Source of the DNA: Longitalea luteola
GTDB lineage: Bacteria; Bacteroidota; Bacteroidia; Chitinophagales; Chitinophagaceae
Length of the DNA stretch: 64,000 nucleotides
Direction of reading: 5' to 3'
Assembly (NCBI RefSeq): GCF_017356035.1
Contig: NZ_JAFIQX010000015.1
Span: 62,001 to 126,000, forward strand
Under the pieces are notes generated by a model that saw nothing but the letters and a program-made list of their open reading frames with translations, did not search any database and was not told the origin of the DNA. Positions within the stretch are counted from its first letter, which is position 1. The number at the start of each line of letters is the position of its first letter. This document shows positions 53,694 through 61,736 of the stretch, piece after piece. Made by a program: the position numbers and the translations under genes.

Positions 53694-54842
53694 ATGACCC
53701 CAGCTCACCCTAACGATTGCCATTACGACGTGATCATCATTGGCGCAGGACCGGCAGGTTGCGCCTGCGCTATGGCGCTCAGGAAAACCGGACTGCGCAT
53801 CGCGCTTATCGACAAACACCATTTTCCACGCGATAAAGTTTGTGGCGACGCTATACCTGGCCGGGCCATTAAATTCCTGCACGAAATAGACCCCTCCTTC
53901 GCCACCAGGCTTTCTGCTTTCACCGAAAAGCTGCTCACCCGAAGAACAACATGTTACTATAACAACCGAAAACTGGATTTTACCTGGCGCCTCGAAGCTT
54001 ATACCGCCACCCGGGAATGCTTTGATAACTTTCTTTTTTCGGCCATTAAAAACAGTGCTGGCATTCGAACCATCGAAGGTGTTACGGTAAGTGATGTTGT
54101 AAAGTCTGCCAACGGCTATACAGTCATTACCAAAGATAACACCTGCTATGCGTGCACCATGCTCATTTGTGCAGACGGCGGCAATGGCATTACCGCCCGG
54201 AAACTTACCGGCCGCCAGCTCGACAGGCAACATCATGTGGCTGGCGTACGCGCCTACTACAGCGGTGTTTCAGGTATGGAAGATTCCTGCACAGAAGTGT
54301 ATTTCGACAGAAAATACCTGCCTGGTTACTTTTGGGTGTTTCCCATCAAAGGCGGTATTGTGAATGCAGGTATGGGCATTTTATCTGACATGGTCATACA
54401 AAAAAAGATCAACGTCAAAAACGCCTTTTATGATTTCATTGAACGGTCACCCGTATTACGTCAAAAGTTTGGCAACGCACAGCCCATGGAAACATTAAAA
54501 GGCTGCGGACTTCCCATGGGCTCACGATGGGTAGAGATGTGCGGAGATCATTTTATACTGGTGGGCGATGCGGCATCGCTGATAGACCCCGTAAGCGGCG
54601 ATGGCATTGGCAATGCCGTGCTCAGTGGCAAACTGGCGGCTGAACAGGTGATACAATGTTTTATTACCGGTAATTTCAGGGCCACCTTTGTGAAAAATTA
54701 CGCCAACCGCCTCTATAAATTGGCCGGCGCCGACATGCGTCAAAAAACCAAAGTGCTGAAAACAATGGCCCGTTTGCCCTTCCTCTTTGACGCGGCGTTT
54801 ATCGCCGGTCAGAACAGCATCATCAAAAGGTTTATGAAGTAA
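53694..54842 (+). CDS. Geranylgeranyl-reductase-like FAD oxidoreductase
   Basis: 382 residues. FAD motif Y-D-V-I-I-I-G-A-G-P-A-G-C-A-C-A (11-26), then F-P-R-D-K-V-C-G-D, the mark of the geranylgeranyl reductase branch, and L-V-G-D-A-A-S-L-I-D-P-V-S-G-D-G-I-G-N-A, the second FAD contact. Would reduce isoprenoid double bonds or work in quinone or lipid metabolism; substrate not evident. Convergent with the next gene, with an 8-bp gap. Confidence 0.85.
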   Translation: MTPAHPNDCHYDVIIIGAGPAGCACAMALRKTGLRIALIDKHHFPRDKVCGDAIPGRAIKFLHEIDPSFATRLSAFTEKLLTRRTTCYYNNRKLDFTWRLEAYTATRECFDNFLFSAIKNSAGIRTIEGVTVSDVVKSANGYTVITKDNTCYACTMLICADGGNGITARKLTGRQLDRQHHVAGVRAYYSGVSGMEDSCTEVYFDRKYLPGYFWVFPIKGGIVNAGMGILSDMVIQKKINVKNAFYDFIERSPVLRQKFGNAQPMETLKGCGLPMGSRWVEMCGDHFILVGDAASLIDPVSGDGIGNAVLSGKLAAEQVIQCFITGNFRATFVKNYANRLYKLAGADMRQKTKVLKTMARLPFLFDAAFIAGQNSIIKRFMK

Positions 54843-54850
54843 GCAGCGTA

Positions 54851-55516
54851 CTATCCCTGTCTGCGCACCATTTCGTTGATCCAGATAGGCGCAAACGGCG
54901 AAGTACAACCTTTGGAAACCGGATAATCGCGGTAGATCCCTAATTTCTCTCCAATGGCTAACGCCCGCTTGCGGTGTTCCGGGAAATTAATGCCAATCTG
55001 CGCCAGCGTAGTGTTCATTGTCCATTGCACTTCGGGAGCCGCATCCGGCATTTCTTTTTCAATGCGATCGAGCAGCGCCGGCAGGTCGAGCCCATCAGCA
55101 TCCCTCGTTACACGCCCGGCGGTGAGGCTCCAGCCGGCACGGGCCGAATAAGGATCTTTGGCCTTCATCCATTTTTTCCGCAGCTCTTCTTTATCGGGAT
55201 GCTCCTTTACCACATACGAATTCATCCAATCGGCCACACCCACAAAATTGATGGATTTCACCATATCCTCCACTTCTTTCATCGACAGCTTCTTCACATC
55301 AATGATCAATGTAGCCAGCAGCCTGGCCTCTACATTCCCTGTTGCCCACAGTTCCAACGCCAGGGCATGATCGCTTTTGATTTCTTTAGCCAGATTTCTT
55401 ATATCTCCCATCTTCACCCCAAACTGGTTGTCATCAGCCCCTGATTTTTTATTGTGCTTACGCACTTTCTCATCCCCCAGCGCCCTGAGTTTTGCAAGTG
55501 CTTCTTTTACCGTCAT
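54851..55516 (-). CDS. DNA alkylation repair protein, AlkD-like (HEAT-repeat)
   Basis: 221 residues of the DNA-alkylation-repair family PF08713: F-G-V-K-M-G-D-I-R-N-L-A-K-E (32-45), V-G-V-A-D-W-M-N-S-Y (about 92-101), W-M-K-A-K-D-P-Y-S-A-R-A-G-W, and T-M-N-T-T-L-A-Q-I-G. Such HEAT-like proteins bind alkylated DNA; AlkC/AlkD excise 3-methyladenine or 7-methylguanine. The Trp and Asp in D-W-M are at the expected site. This variant (with TSPFAPIWI near the end) is common in Bacteroidota and not well characterised. Confidence 0.87.
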   Translation of the reverse strand: MTVKEALAKLRALGDEKVRKHNKKSGADDNQFGVKMGDIRNLAKEIKSDHALALELWATGNVEARLLATLIIDVKKLSMKEVEDMVKSINFVGVADWMNSYVVKEHPDKEELRKKWMKAKDPYSARAGWSLTAGRVTRDADGLDLPALLDRIEKEMPDAAPEVQWTMNTTLAQIGINFPEHRKRALAIGEKLGIYRDYPVSKGCTSPFAPIWINEMVRRQG

Positions 55517-55605
55517 ATTGTAATAATTAATGGTACACTACAAATTTACTATTTCAGCAGCACTCGCTTGCAGGAAAACGTTTTTACGCAATTGGAACCA
55601 GGCGC

Positions 55606-56409
55606 TTAATTGACCTCGATGGTACGTTCGATCGCTTCGAGCGAAGCATCTTCACCAATGTCCAAGATAGCCAGGGCAGAATATTTGCCTCTGGGCACCG
55701 TAGGGGGAATGGTGAGCCGCACCGTTCTTTTCCCTTCGGGGAAAACAGGGAATTCCACCTTCTCTAACTTATATTCCCGGCCGCTTTCAATATTCGTAAG
55801 CGCCAGATGCGCTTTACACTGCAGCATCGTTTCCCCCGTATTCACCATATAAAAATCATACGCATGCTGATCGCCTTGCACCGGTTTCAGGGTAAGCGCT
55901 TTGGCACTCATTTTCGTAACTGATGGCGGCGTTTGATAGATATGAATGCCTACGCGTAACAGTTCTTTTATTTTGGTGTTGAACTGTTTGTTCTTACGGT
56001 CGGCGCTATCCTGTTCTTCGGCGCTTTGCAGGAACAACATCGCCCACCGCATCTTGTTGAAAAGGGAGGTATCTGAAGGCGCCTGCAGCCGCACCAGCAG
56101 GTCTGCACTTTTGCCGGGCTCTACTTCTATAAAATTTTTATCGGTGGCTATCCAGGCGGCGCAGGAGCGGTTGAGTGTATCCGGTTTATAATACTGATGC
56201 GCTCCGGTTGAATCGCGTAACCAATCGGCCAGGTAAGCCTGGAAACCTACTTTGGCATCCGACAAATTGGTGATCTTTATTACCTGCGATTCGGTAACGC
56301 CGGGCACTCCATGAAATTCAAGTATGGATGGCTGTATCCCTATCTTTTGCGAAACAGCGTTTACTGACATAAAAACCAATGCTAACAAAGTACACATTAG
56401 ACATTTCAT
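55606..56409 (-). CDS. PapD-like periplasmic chaperone
   Basis: 267 residues, signal peptide ending NAVSQ. Two Ig-like halves: I-G-I-Q-P-S-I-L-E-F, I-K-I-T-N-L-S-D-A-K-V-G-F-Q-A-Y (strands F/G-like) and, after about residue 160, M-V-N-T-G-E-T-M-L-Q-C and F-P-E-G-K-R-T-V-R-L-T-I-P. E-V-E-P-G-K-S-A-D-L-L-V-R-L is the usual end of domain 1 of pilus chaperones. Transcribed away from the pilin-like genes with a 66-bp shared promoter region. Expected to fold pilin subunits by donor-strand complementation. Longer than classic PapD (about 220). Confidence 0.72.
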   Translation of the reverse strand: MKCLMCTLLALVFMSVNAVSQKIGIQPSILEFHGVPGVTESQVIKITNLSDAKVGFQAYLADWLRDSTGAHQYYKPDTLNRSCAAWIATDKNFIEVEPGKSADLLVRLQAPSDTSLFNKMRWAMLFLQSAEEQDSADRKNKQFNTKIKELLRVGIHIYQTPPSVTKMSAKALTLKPVQGDQHAYDFYMVNTGETMLQCKAHLALTNIESGREYKLEKVEFPVFPEGKRTVRLTIPPTVPRGKYSALAILDIGEDASLEAIERTIEVN

Positions 56410-56475
56410 AGCTTTTTGTTTTTGATCGATCCAAAAAATAAAATAAATTGCTATACATTAAAATCCTTGTATCGT

Positions 56476-56979
56476 ATGTGCCATACAGGAATAAACACAA
56501 GCCGCCTGCTTTTCCGCAACATCATTATGTTACTCATTTGTACAACGGCTGCCGGGGTAATACGGGCGCAGAACAATAGCAATAACCTCACACTTACGGC
56601 CATCAATACCGGCTTCACCCTGAACAATGTGTCAGCCATTGAAACGCAGCAAATCAATCCCAATGCTTTTCAAATCGTGGTAAATTCAAGATCGAGCAAC
56701 CTCTTTAGCGTGCGGGCAAGGGTTTCGGCCTCAACCAGCAGTACAGGTACCCCTTTTCCCGCCTCGATGCTGTCCCTCCGTTGTAATTCTACCAGTCCGC
56801 CGGTCACTGCCAATACCAACACGATCACCCTGAGCAATACCGATCAGCTCTTACAGCAGATAAATTCCACTAAAAACAATGTTACTTTCAACTATGACCT
56901 GCTGCTTGACCCGGTTGGGTACAATTACGCACCGGGCAATTATAACCTCACCATATTATTTACCATGACACAACCATGA
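56476..56979 (+). CDS. Pilin-like subunit 1 of the chaperone-usher-like cluster
   Basis: 167 residues from ATG 56476; the frame is open upstream but only from a TTG at 56416 that would overlap the chaperone promoter. Signal peptide (LLFRNIIMLLICTTAAGVIRAQ) follows. All-beta, Asn/Ser/Thr-rich, ending A-P-G-N-Y-N-L-T-I-L-F-T-M-T-Q, an alternating strand of the kind a chaperone completes. The most divergent of three such subunits. Stop overlaps the next start (ATGA), so it is co-translated with subunit 2. Confidence 0.65.
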   Translation: MCHTGINTSRLLFRNIIMLLICTTAAGVIRAQNNSNNLTLTAINTGFTLNNVSAIETQQINPNAFQIVVNSRSSNLFSVRARVSASTSSTGTPFPASMLSLRCNSTSPPVTANTNTITLSNTDQLLQQINSTKNNVTFNYDLLLDPVGYNYAPGNYNLTILFTMTQP

Positions 56980-57482
56980 TCATGAAAAACAGCCGCCTTT
57001 ATATAGTATTGCTGTCACTAGTTTCAACAAAGGGTATGGGACAGTCATTCAATGGAACCATCAACCCAGTAATAAGTATTCAATCGGTGATGGCAGTGTC
57101 TATTACCAATAATGCTTCTTCCACCATAAATTTTACGAACGCGCAGTATGCTTCCGGGTACACGATCAGTAATTTCAACACCTTTAATATAAAGAGCAAC
57201 CAGCCCTGGAGATTATCAGTTTCTGCCGCTACGCCTAACTTTTCAGCCAGCGGCAGTTATGCTTCCAACAATATGCCGGCATCGGTCATTGGCGTAGTAA
57301 AAAGTGGTCAATCCCCTTTTAAACAACTATCTTCAACCGACCAGGTACTGGCAACGGGCAACCGCGGTAACGCCGGCATTTCAGGCAACTCCTTTAATAT
57401 GGACCTCATGGCCAATCCCGGCTATGCATACGGTCCGGGCATTTATACACTTACCATCGTTTACACCCTTAGCGCCCAATAA
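56976..57482 (+). CDS. Pilin-like subunit 2
   Basis: 168 residues with signal peptide to about GMGQ; ATG 56976 overlaps the stop of subunit 1 (a second ATG at 56982 is possible). Mature part has F-N-I-K-S-N-Q-P-W-R-L-S-V-S-A-A, M-P-A-S-V-I-G-V and the ending G-P-G-I-Y-T-L-T-I-V-Y-T-L-S-A-Q. The same elements are in subunit 3 (V-K-S-N-R-P-W-A-V, M-P-A-S-V-L-G-V, A-G-T-Y-T-L-S-V-V-Y-T). DUF4402/spore-coat-U-like pilin fold is the nearest I can name. Confidence 0.7.
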   Translation: MIMKNSRLYIVLLSLVSTKGMGQSFNGTINPVISIQSVMAVSITNNASSTINFTNAQYASGYTISNFNTFNIKSNQPWRLSVSAATPNFSASGSYASNNMPASVIGVVKSGQSPFKQLSSTDQVLATGNRGNAGISGNSFNMDLMANPGYAYGPGIYTLTIVYTLSAQ

Positions 57483-57574
57483 GCATTTTTATTTACCGGC
57501 TTTGTTTTATATACAGGCTGGCTTGCATTTGCTGATCTTAATACCGAACTTAATAACAGTAAATATTATTTCAG

Positions 57575-57925
57575 GTGAAAAAGCTTATTTTATTACCATT
57601 TCTTGTTTTTGGTCAATTTCTGACCAACGCACAGCCACCCACGAAAAAGGCGCAGCAGGTAATCACTTTAAAACTGATGCCCGCCGGCCCCATACATCTT
57701 CCCAAGGTCAAAAAAGATAAGGGCAGGGGCAATGACGATAAACTACAGTTAAAAGAAGAGCTGGGCTTATCCTCGAACAAACACATATTGGTAGATAAGC
57801 AGGTGATTGAAATGGATATTGAGGAGAAAAAGCCGCCGGCAGCCAATGTTCCCGCTAAAAAGAATGAAGAGACTAATAACACTTCCAAAAACCGTTTAAT
57901 ACTGTATACGGTCACTTCTTTGTAA
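57575..57925 (+). CDS. Small secreted protein of the pilus-like cluster, GTG start
   Basis: 116 residues from GTG 57575, which begins a signal peptide (MKKLILLPFLVFGQFLTNAQ). Mature part is charged and disordered-looking (LPKVKKDKGRGNDDKLQLKEE; PPAANVPAKKNEETNN). No Ig-like pattern and no family. Same strand between pilins 2 and 3, with its own terminator at 57978-58008. Could be an assembly aid or a regulator of the fibre; unknown. Confidence 0.6.
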   Translation: MKKLILLPFLVFGQFLTNAQPPTKKAQQVITLKLMPAGPIHLPKVKKDKGRGNDDKLQLKEELGLSSNKHILVDKQVIEMDIEEKKPPAANVPAKKNEETNNTSKNRLILYTVTSL

Positions 57926-57977
57926 GTACACGGTGATTTATTAAGACAGCATAGCATTATTACCTTCTACGCAAAAG

Positions 57978-58008
57978 CCCGGATGTAGTTATCTAACTCC
58001 GGGTTTTT
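57978..58008 (+). terminator. Rho-independent terminator
   Basis: Arms CCCGGA (57978-57983) and TCCGGG (57998-58003) followed by TTTTT, 53 bp after the stop at 57925. It ends the first part of the cluster before the main pilin gene. Confidence 0.8.
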
Positions 58009-58237
58009 ATTTGCACTTACATGAGTACAGATTTGCTATCAGAGATGATCAGTCGCTACTCCTATTTCACACCCGGTTTATTTTTCGGAAATAATTTCCA
58101 GTGCATGGAACAATTTTCGGTCATACCAAACAGGTACCATCTGGTTTTCAATCAATTGCTGAAATGGCACGGCGATTGGCTATATGTAACCGTAACAATT
58201 TTAAAAAACCTCTTTAACAAACAAAAAAACGAACAAC

Positions 58238-58726
58238 ATGAAAAAGATTGCATTGATCACCGCCGCCCTTATTACTGGTACTATTGCTGCTAACGCCCAG
58301 TCTTCTGCTCAAGCGAGCCACACAGTAACATTAAATCTGCAGAACTCTATCGACATTGCTTTCACTGCTGCTACGGGCACTGACTTTACTTTTACCAACA
58401 CGAGTGACTACCAAAACGGACTTACCAACCTGGGAGCATCGAGCCTCCAGGTAAAATCGAACCGCCCCTGGGCCGTAACAGTGGGTGCTGCAAGTGCTAA
58501 CTTCAGCGGCCCGGCAGCCCCCTCTCCTGCTATGCCTGCTTCAGTTTTAGGCGTTCGCCTGAGCGGCGGTTCTTCCTTCGGTGCTTTGTCAACAAGCGCC
58601 CAGTCGCTGACCAGCGGCGACAGAGGGGTGAGCAGCTTTACTGTTGATTACAATGCCAACCCTGGCTTCAGTCATGATGCAGGTACTTACACCCTCTCTG
58701 TAGTGTACACTGCCACACAGCAATAG
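58238..58726 (+). CDS. Pilin-like subunit 3, probable main subunit
   Basis: 162 residues with a clear signal peptide (MKKIALITAALITGTIAANAQ), Ala/Ser/Thr-rich and strongly beta: V-T-L-N-L-Q-N-S-I-D-I-A-F, V-K-S-N-R-P-W-A-V-T-V, M-P-A-S-V-L-G-V-R-L-S-G-G, and Y-T-L-S-V-V-Y-T-A-T-Q-Q at the end. Clear paralogue of subunit 2. A long A-rich leader stands before it (about 230 bp of untranslated sequence after the previous terminator), and a very strong hairpin follows, as for a gene made in excess of its neighbours. That suggests the main shaft subunit. Confidence 0.75.
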   Translation: MKKIALITAALITGTIAANAQSSAQASHTVTLNLQNSIDIAFTAATGTDFTFTNTSDYQNGLTNLGASSLQVKSNRPWAVTVGAASANFSGPAAPSPAMPASVLGVRLSGGSSFGALSTSAQSLTSGDRGVSSFTVDYNANPGFSHDAGTYTLSVVYTATQQ

Positions 58727-58732
58727 ATCCCC

Positions 58733-58765
58733 AACCGTGCCACGGTTCAAAACCGTGGCACGGTT
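58733..58765. terminator. 15-bp perfect inverted repeat after the main pilin gene
   Basis: AACCGTGCCACGGTT (58733-58747), a 3-base loop, AACCGTGGCACGGTT (58751-58765). No long T-run follows, so it may stop only part of the transcripts or protect the pilin mRNA end. It separates the pilin from the usher-like gene, which has a weak TTG start 33 bp on. Confidence 0.8.
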
Positions 58766-58798
58766 ATTCTTTCCACCGCCCGATGTAAAATCAAAACG

Positions 58799-61549
58799 TT
58801 GAAAACAGTTGCTACCTATTGGTTTACCCGTACCCTGACGCTAATGGCGTTATTATTCGCCGGCATACAGGTGGCAATGGCCCGGCAAAACAATGGACTA
58901 CCGGATATACTACGATCTCGTTTCCTGAACGATTCTGTAGCCGTGGAAGAAAACAGTTATGCATTCAACAATGTAAGCATTTACAACAGCAGCAGCCGTC
59001 CCTTAGCGGTGCAACTGGTGGTAAGATCACCGGAGATAACTTCTCTCATCACAGCCAATATAATAGACACTGAATTACGGCCACGGGAGAACCAGCTTAT
59101 CCCTATCCGTTTCACGCTCGCCACTAAAACGGCTGCTTTAAGCTGGGTTCCTTTTATCATTGACATTCGCATCCCCGAACTGAACCAGGTCATCCATACC
59201 CAATTTTACATCAGACCCAAAGCCAATGTGAAATGGAAGGCTGCCCTGAAGCAACCGGTTGCCGTTTTCACCGAAAATGACAAACAGGTAGCCTTTACTG
59301 TTTACCTGGAGAATACAGGTAATAGTCCGGATACCTACAGCTTCGATTTCCGCACCAGCCTTTCACTGAACCTTGCCAAAAAAAATTATTCGGTCACTTT
59401 ACAACCCGGTGAAGCCCGCACCATTCCTGTCCAGGTTTTGTTATCGCCTAACGATATACAACAACTGAAAAAGGATGAAATAACCATTTTTATAAAGAAT
59501 ACGCAGGGCGACACCAGGATGCTGAACCAGCAGATAAACCGGCTCGGCTATATTTACAGCGGGGAGAACTACAACTATCAAAAAATGCCGCTGACGCTGG
59601 AATTGAACATGCAGAACCTGGCCGGCGAACAGCCCTTTGCCTTTTTGAATGTTCGCGGTAACCTGAAGCTGAAAAATGACCGACAGCTGAACGTTTTGTT
59701 GCAAACCAACAACTATTACCGGCATTCAGCCGCCAATACACAAAAAGCTGCCGTGGAATATGTACATGGTCCCTGGCGCCTTACCGGCGGCAGCATTATC
59801 GACTTCAACCATTTCCTGGTAGATGGCACCGGCCTTCGCCTGCAATATGCCGGTGCACAGCATAAGGCCATTGAAGTAATGGGCGCACAAAGCCGTATTG
59901 GCAATACCCGGCAATTCAATGTAAAGTTCAGCCTTCCCGTATTAAAGGGAGTTAACTGGCAAACCAATGGGTTTGTAAACCGCGACGGGCTGAAAAAACA
60001 AAGCAGCTCGCTGCTGTTAAATAAACTGGAATGGACGATCGACAAGGACACCCGCCTGGCTGTTGAAGGCGGAACCGGCCTGGAAAAAATAGCCCGCTCA
60101 AAGCTGGATACCTCCCTGGTAGCCTGGCAGGCCGGTTATCATTTTGAAACCAGGAAAAAGCATTACCAGTTCACTTCCACGATCAACCGCTATTCTGAAA
60201 ACTTTCCCGGATTGAATAAAGGTTTTCATTACCAGTTACACGAAGCGCGTTTATTGATAAATAACTGCTTCGCCGGACCCTATTTCGAGATCAATAAAAG
60301 AGCCTATAACAATACCGGCGACTCACTGATCAATTATCTGTTCAATATCAATAACCGGGAATACGGACTCCGGTTCGGCTGGCAACGTAAACGGCTTTCG
60401 CTGGTAATATCGCCAGGCCTGTTGAAACAGGTGCAGGACAGCACAACGGCCCTGCAATCGAAAATGTATAAACTGGCGGTAAATCTTAACTGGCAGATCA
60501 CCGATCGCTGGTGGCTGTCGGCCTTCTCCAATGCCGGCCGGGTAACTATCCCTGCTTCGACCCTCACTAACTTTAACAGCTTTACCAACTTTGTGAATAT
60601 ACAGAATGGCCGTTATGGTATGCAGCTCCGGTATGACAAAGGCCCTTACTATTATTATGAGATCAAAGAGTACCTGCAATCACCGGTAGCTTATGATCGA
60701 CTGCAGGTATCGCCCTTCATAGAAATACCGTGGACGCGGAAAAACATCTTTTACCGCCTGCAGGGAAATTACCTAAACGAACAACAAACCGGGGTGTCCT
60801 TCTTTTTGCTGTACAATAATATCCAGTACTCAACGCCAGCAACAGGCATCGATGTAGGACTCACCACACAGGTAAACCTGTCGCGAAAAGATGACCCGCT
60901 CGTTAACCTCACCATTCGCAAAAGACTGCAACTGCCTGTTATTAAAAATGAAAGCTCGCGCTCTTTCAAGATCGTGTTATACCTCGATGAAAACAATAAC
61001 AACTGGCCTGATGAGCACCTGTCATGGGTATCAAAGGCCCGGGTGCTGGTAAATGGCGAACTGCTGCAAACCAACAGTAAAGGCGAACTAAGTTTTACCA
61101 ATACCGACGACAAAGAGTTCACTATTGATTTCAGCCAGATTGCGGGGCTCGATGGCTGGATGCCCAAACAGGGTTTCAGGCAGACATTCAGGCCGGGAAA
61201 AGAACAAAAAATTTATTTTTTCCCTTTTACCCACAGTAGTGTCATAACCGGCAAACTGGTGCTGCTGCGTGACGAACAAAGTTCCCTGACCATGCCCCTG
61301 GATGGTATCAGGATCATAGCTGCCGCAGCCAATGGAACCGTTTATAATACACTTACCAATAGCAAAGGGGAATATACATTCAACCTGCCTGCCGGTCTGT
61401 ATATCGTCAGTGTTAACGAGGCCGTGTTCGATGACACCTTCAAAGTGACTGAAACCAGTAAGGCTGCTGACCTGGTGAATAACCAGCGCCTGCATCTGCA
61501 ATTCGAGATCAGGCAGAAAAAACGGGTGATAAATATAAAACGGGAATAA
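58799..61549 (+). CDS. Usher-like outer-membrane barrel protein, TTG start
   Basis: 916 residues from TTG 58799; it opens a full signal peptide (MKTVATYWFTRTLTLMALLFAGIQVAMA), while the next ATG (58844) would cut its basic start. Residues about 30-245 are two Ig-like domains (P-R-E-N-Q-L-I-P-I-R-F; Y-L-E-N-T-G-N-S-P-D-T-Y-S-F). Residues about 260-705 show alternating strands of a large barrel (K-L-K-N-D-R-Q-L-N-V-L-L-Q; W-Q-A-G-Y-H-F-E-T-R). Then two C-terminal domains of the CNA-B/SdrD kind (V-L-Y-L-D-E-N-N-N-N-W-P-D-E; N-S-K-G-E-Y-T-F-N-L-P-A-G). Placement and domain order fit an outer-membrane usher for the pilins; it is not a classic FimD sequence. Role inferred. Confidence 0.7.
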   Translation: MKTVATYWFTRTLTLMALLFAGIQVAMARQNNGLPDILRSRFLNDSVAVEENSYAFNNVSIYNSSSRPLAVQLVVRSPEITSLITANIIDTELRPRENQLIPIRFTLATKTAALSWVPFIIDIRIPELNQVIHTQFYIRPKANVKWKAALKQPVAVFTENDKQVAFTVYLENTGNSPDTYSFDFRTSLSLNLAKKNYSVTLQPGEARTIPVQVLLSPNDIQQLKKDEITIFIKNTQGDTRMLNQQINRLGYIYSGENYNYQKMPLTLELNMQNLAGEQPFAFLNVRGNLKLKNDRQLNVLLQTNNYYRHSAANTQKAAVEYVHGPWRLTGGSIIDFNHFLVDGTGLRLQYAGAQHKAIEVMGAQSRIGNTRQFNVKFSLPVLKGVNWQTNGFVNRDGLKKQSSSLLLNKLEWTIDKDTRLAVEGGTGLEKIARSKLDTSLVAWQAGYHFETRKKHYQFTSTINRYSENFPGLNKGFHYQLHEARLLINNCFAGPYFEINKRAYNNTGDSLINYLFNINNREYGLRFGWQRKRLSLVISPGLLKQVQDSTTALQSKMYKLAVNLNWQITDRWWLSAFSNAGRVTIPASTLTNFNSFTNFVNIQNGRYGMQLRYDKGPYYYYEIKEYLQSPVAYDRLQVSPFIEIPWTRKNIFYRLQGNYLNEQQTGVSFFLLYNNIQYSTPATGIDVGLTTQVNLSRKDDPLVNLTIRKRLQLPVIKNESSRSFKIVLYLDENNNNWPDEHLSWVSKARVLVNGELLQTNSKGELSFTNTDDKEFTIDFSQIAGLDGWMPKQGFRQTFRPGKEQKIYFFPFTHSSVITGKLVLLRDEQSSLTMPLDGIRIIAAAANGTVYNTLTNSKGEYTFNLPAGLYIVSVNEAVFDDTFKVTETSKAADLVNNQRLHLQFEIRQKKRVINIKRE

Positions 61550-61554
61550 AAGAC

Positions 61555-61735
61555 CAATTGGCAATTGACAATGGGCAATGGGCAAACGAAAACCAATTGG
61601 CAATCGGCAATGAGCAATTGGCAGTTAGCAGTTGTCAGTTGGCAGATGGATGTTGCCAAGCTTAAACTTCGAAGCGCCTCATTGCTAGTTTACCAAATAA
61701 CTGAATAACTGAGGAACTGAATAACTGAATAACTC
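61555..61735. repeat. Intergenic short-period repeats after the usher-like gene
   Basis: Simple sequence filling the spacer: CAATTGGCAATTGACAATGG, GGCAGTTAGCAGTTGTCAGT and AACTGAATAACTGAGGAACT units. 61589-61611 is identical, over 23 bases, to 35670-35692 in the polysaccharide locus. Convergent genes end on both sides, so no promoter is expected here. Confidence 0.75.
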
Positions 61736-61736
61736 A

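Noticed and set aside
53616-54236. 206-codon minus-strand frame
   Set aside because: Antisense to the geranylgeranyl-reductase-like gene with intact FAD motifs.
57304-57720. 138-codon plus-strand frame
   Set aside because: Overlaps pilin 2 and the small secreted gene in another frame; both of those have signal peptides.
58021-58293. 90-codon plus-strand frame before pilin 3
   Set aside because: Runs into the pilin gene out of frame and follows a terminator; better read as the pilin leader.
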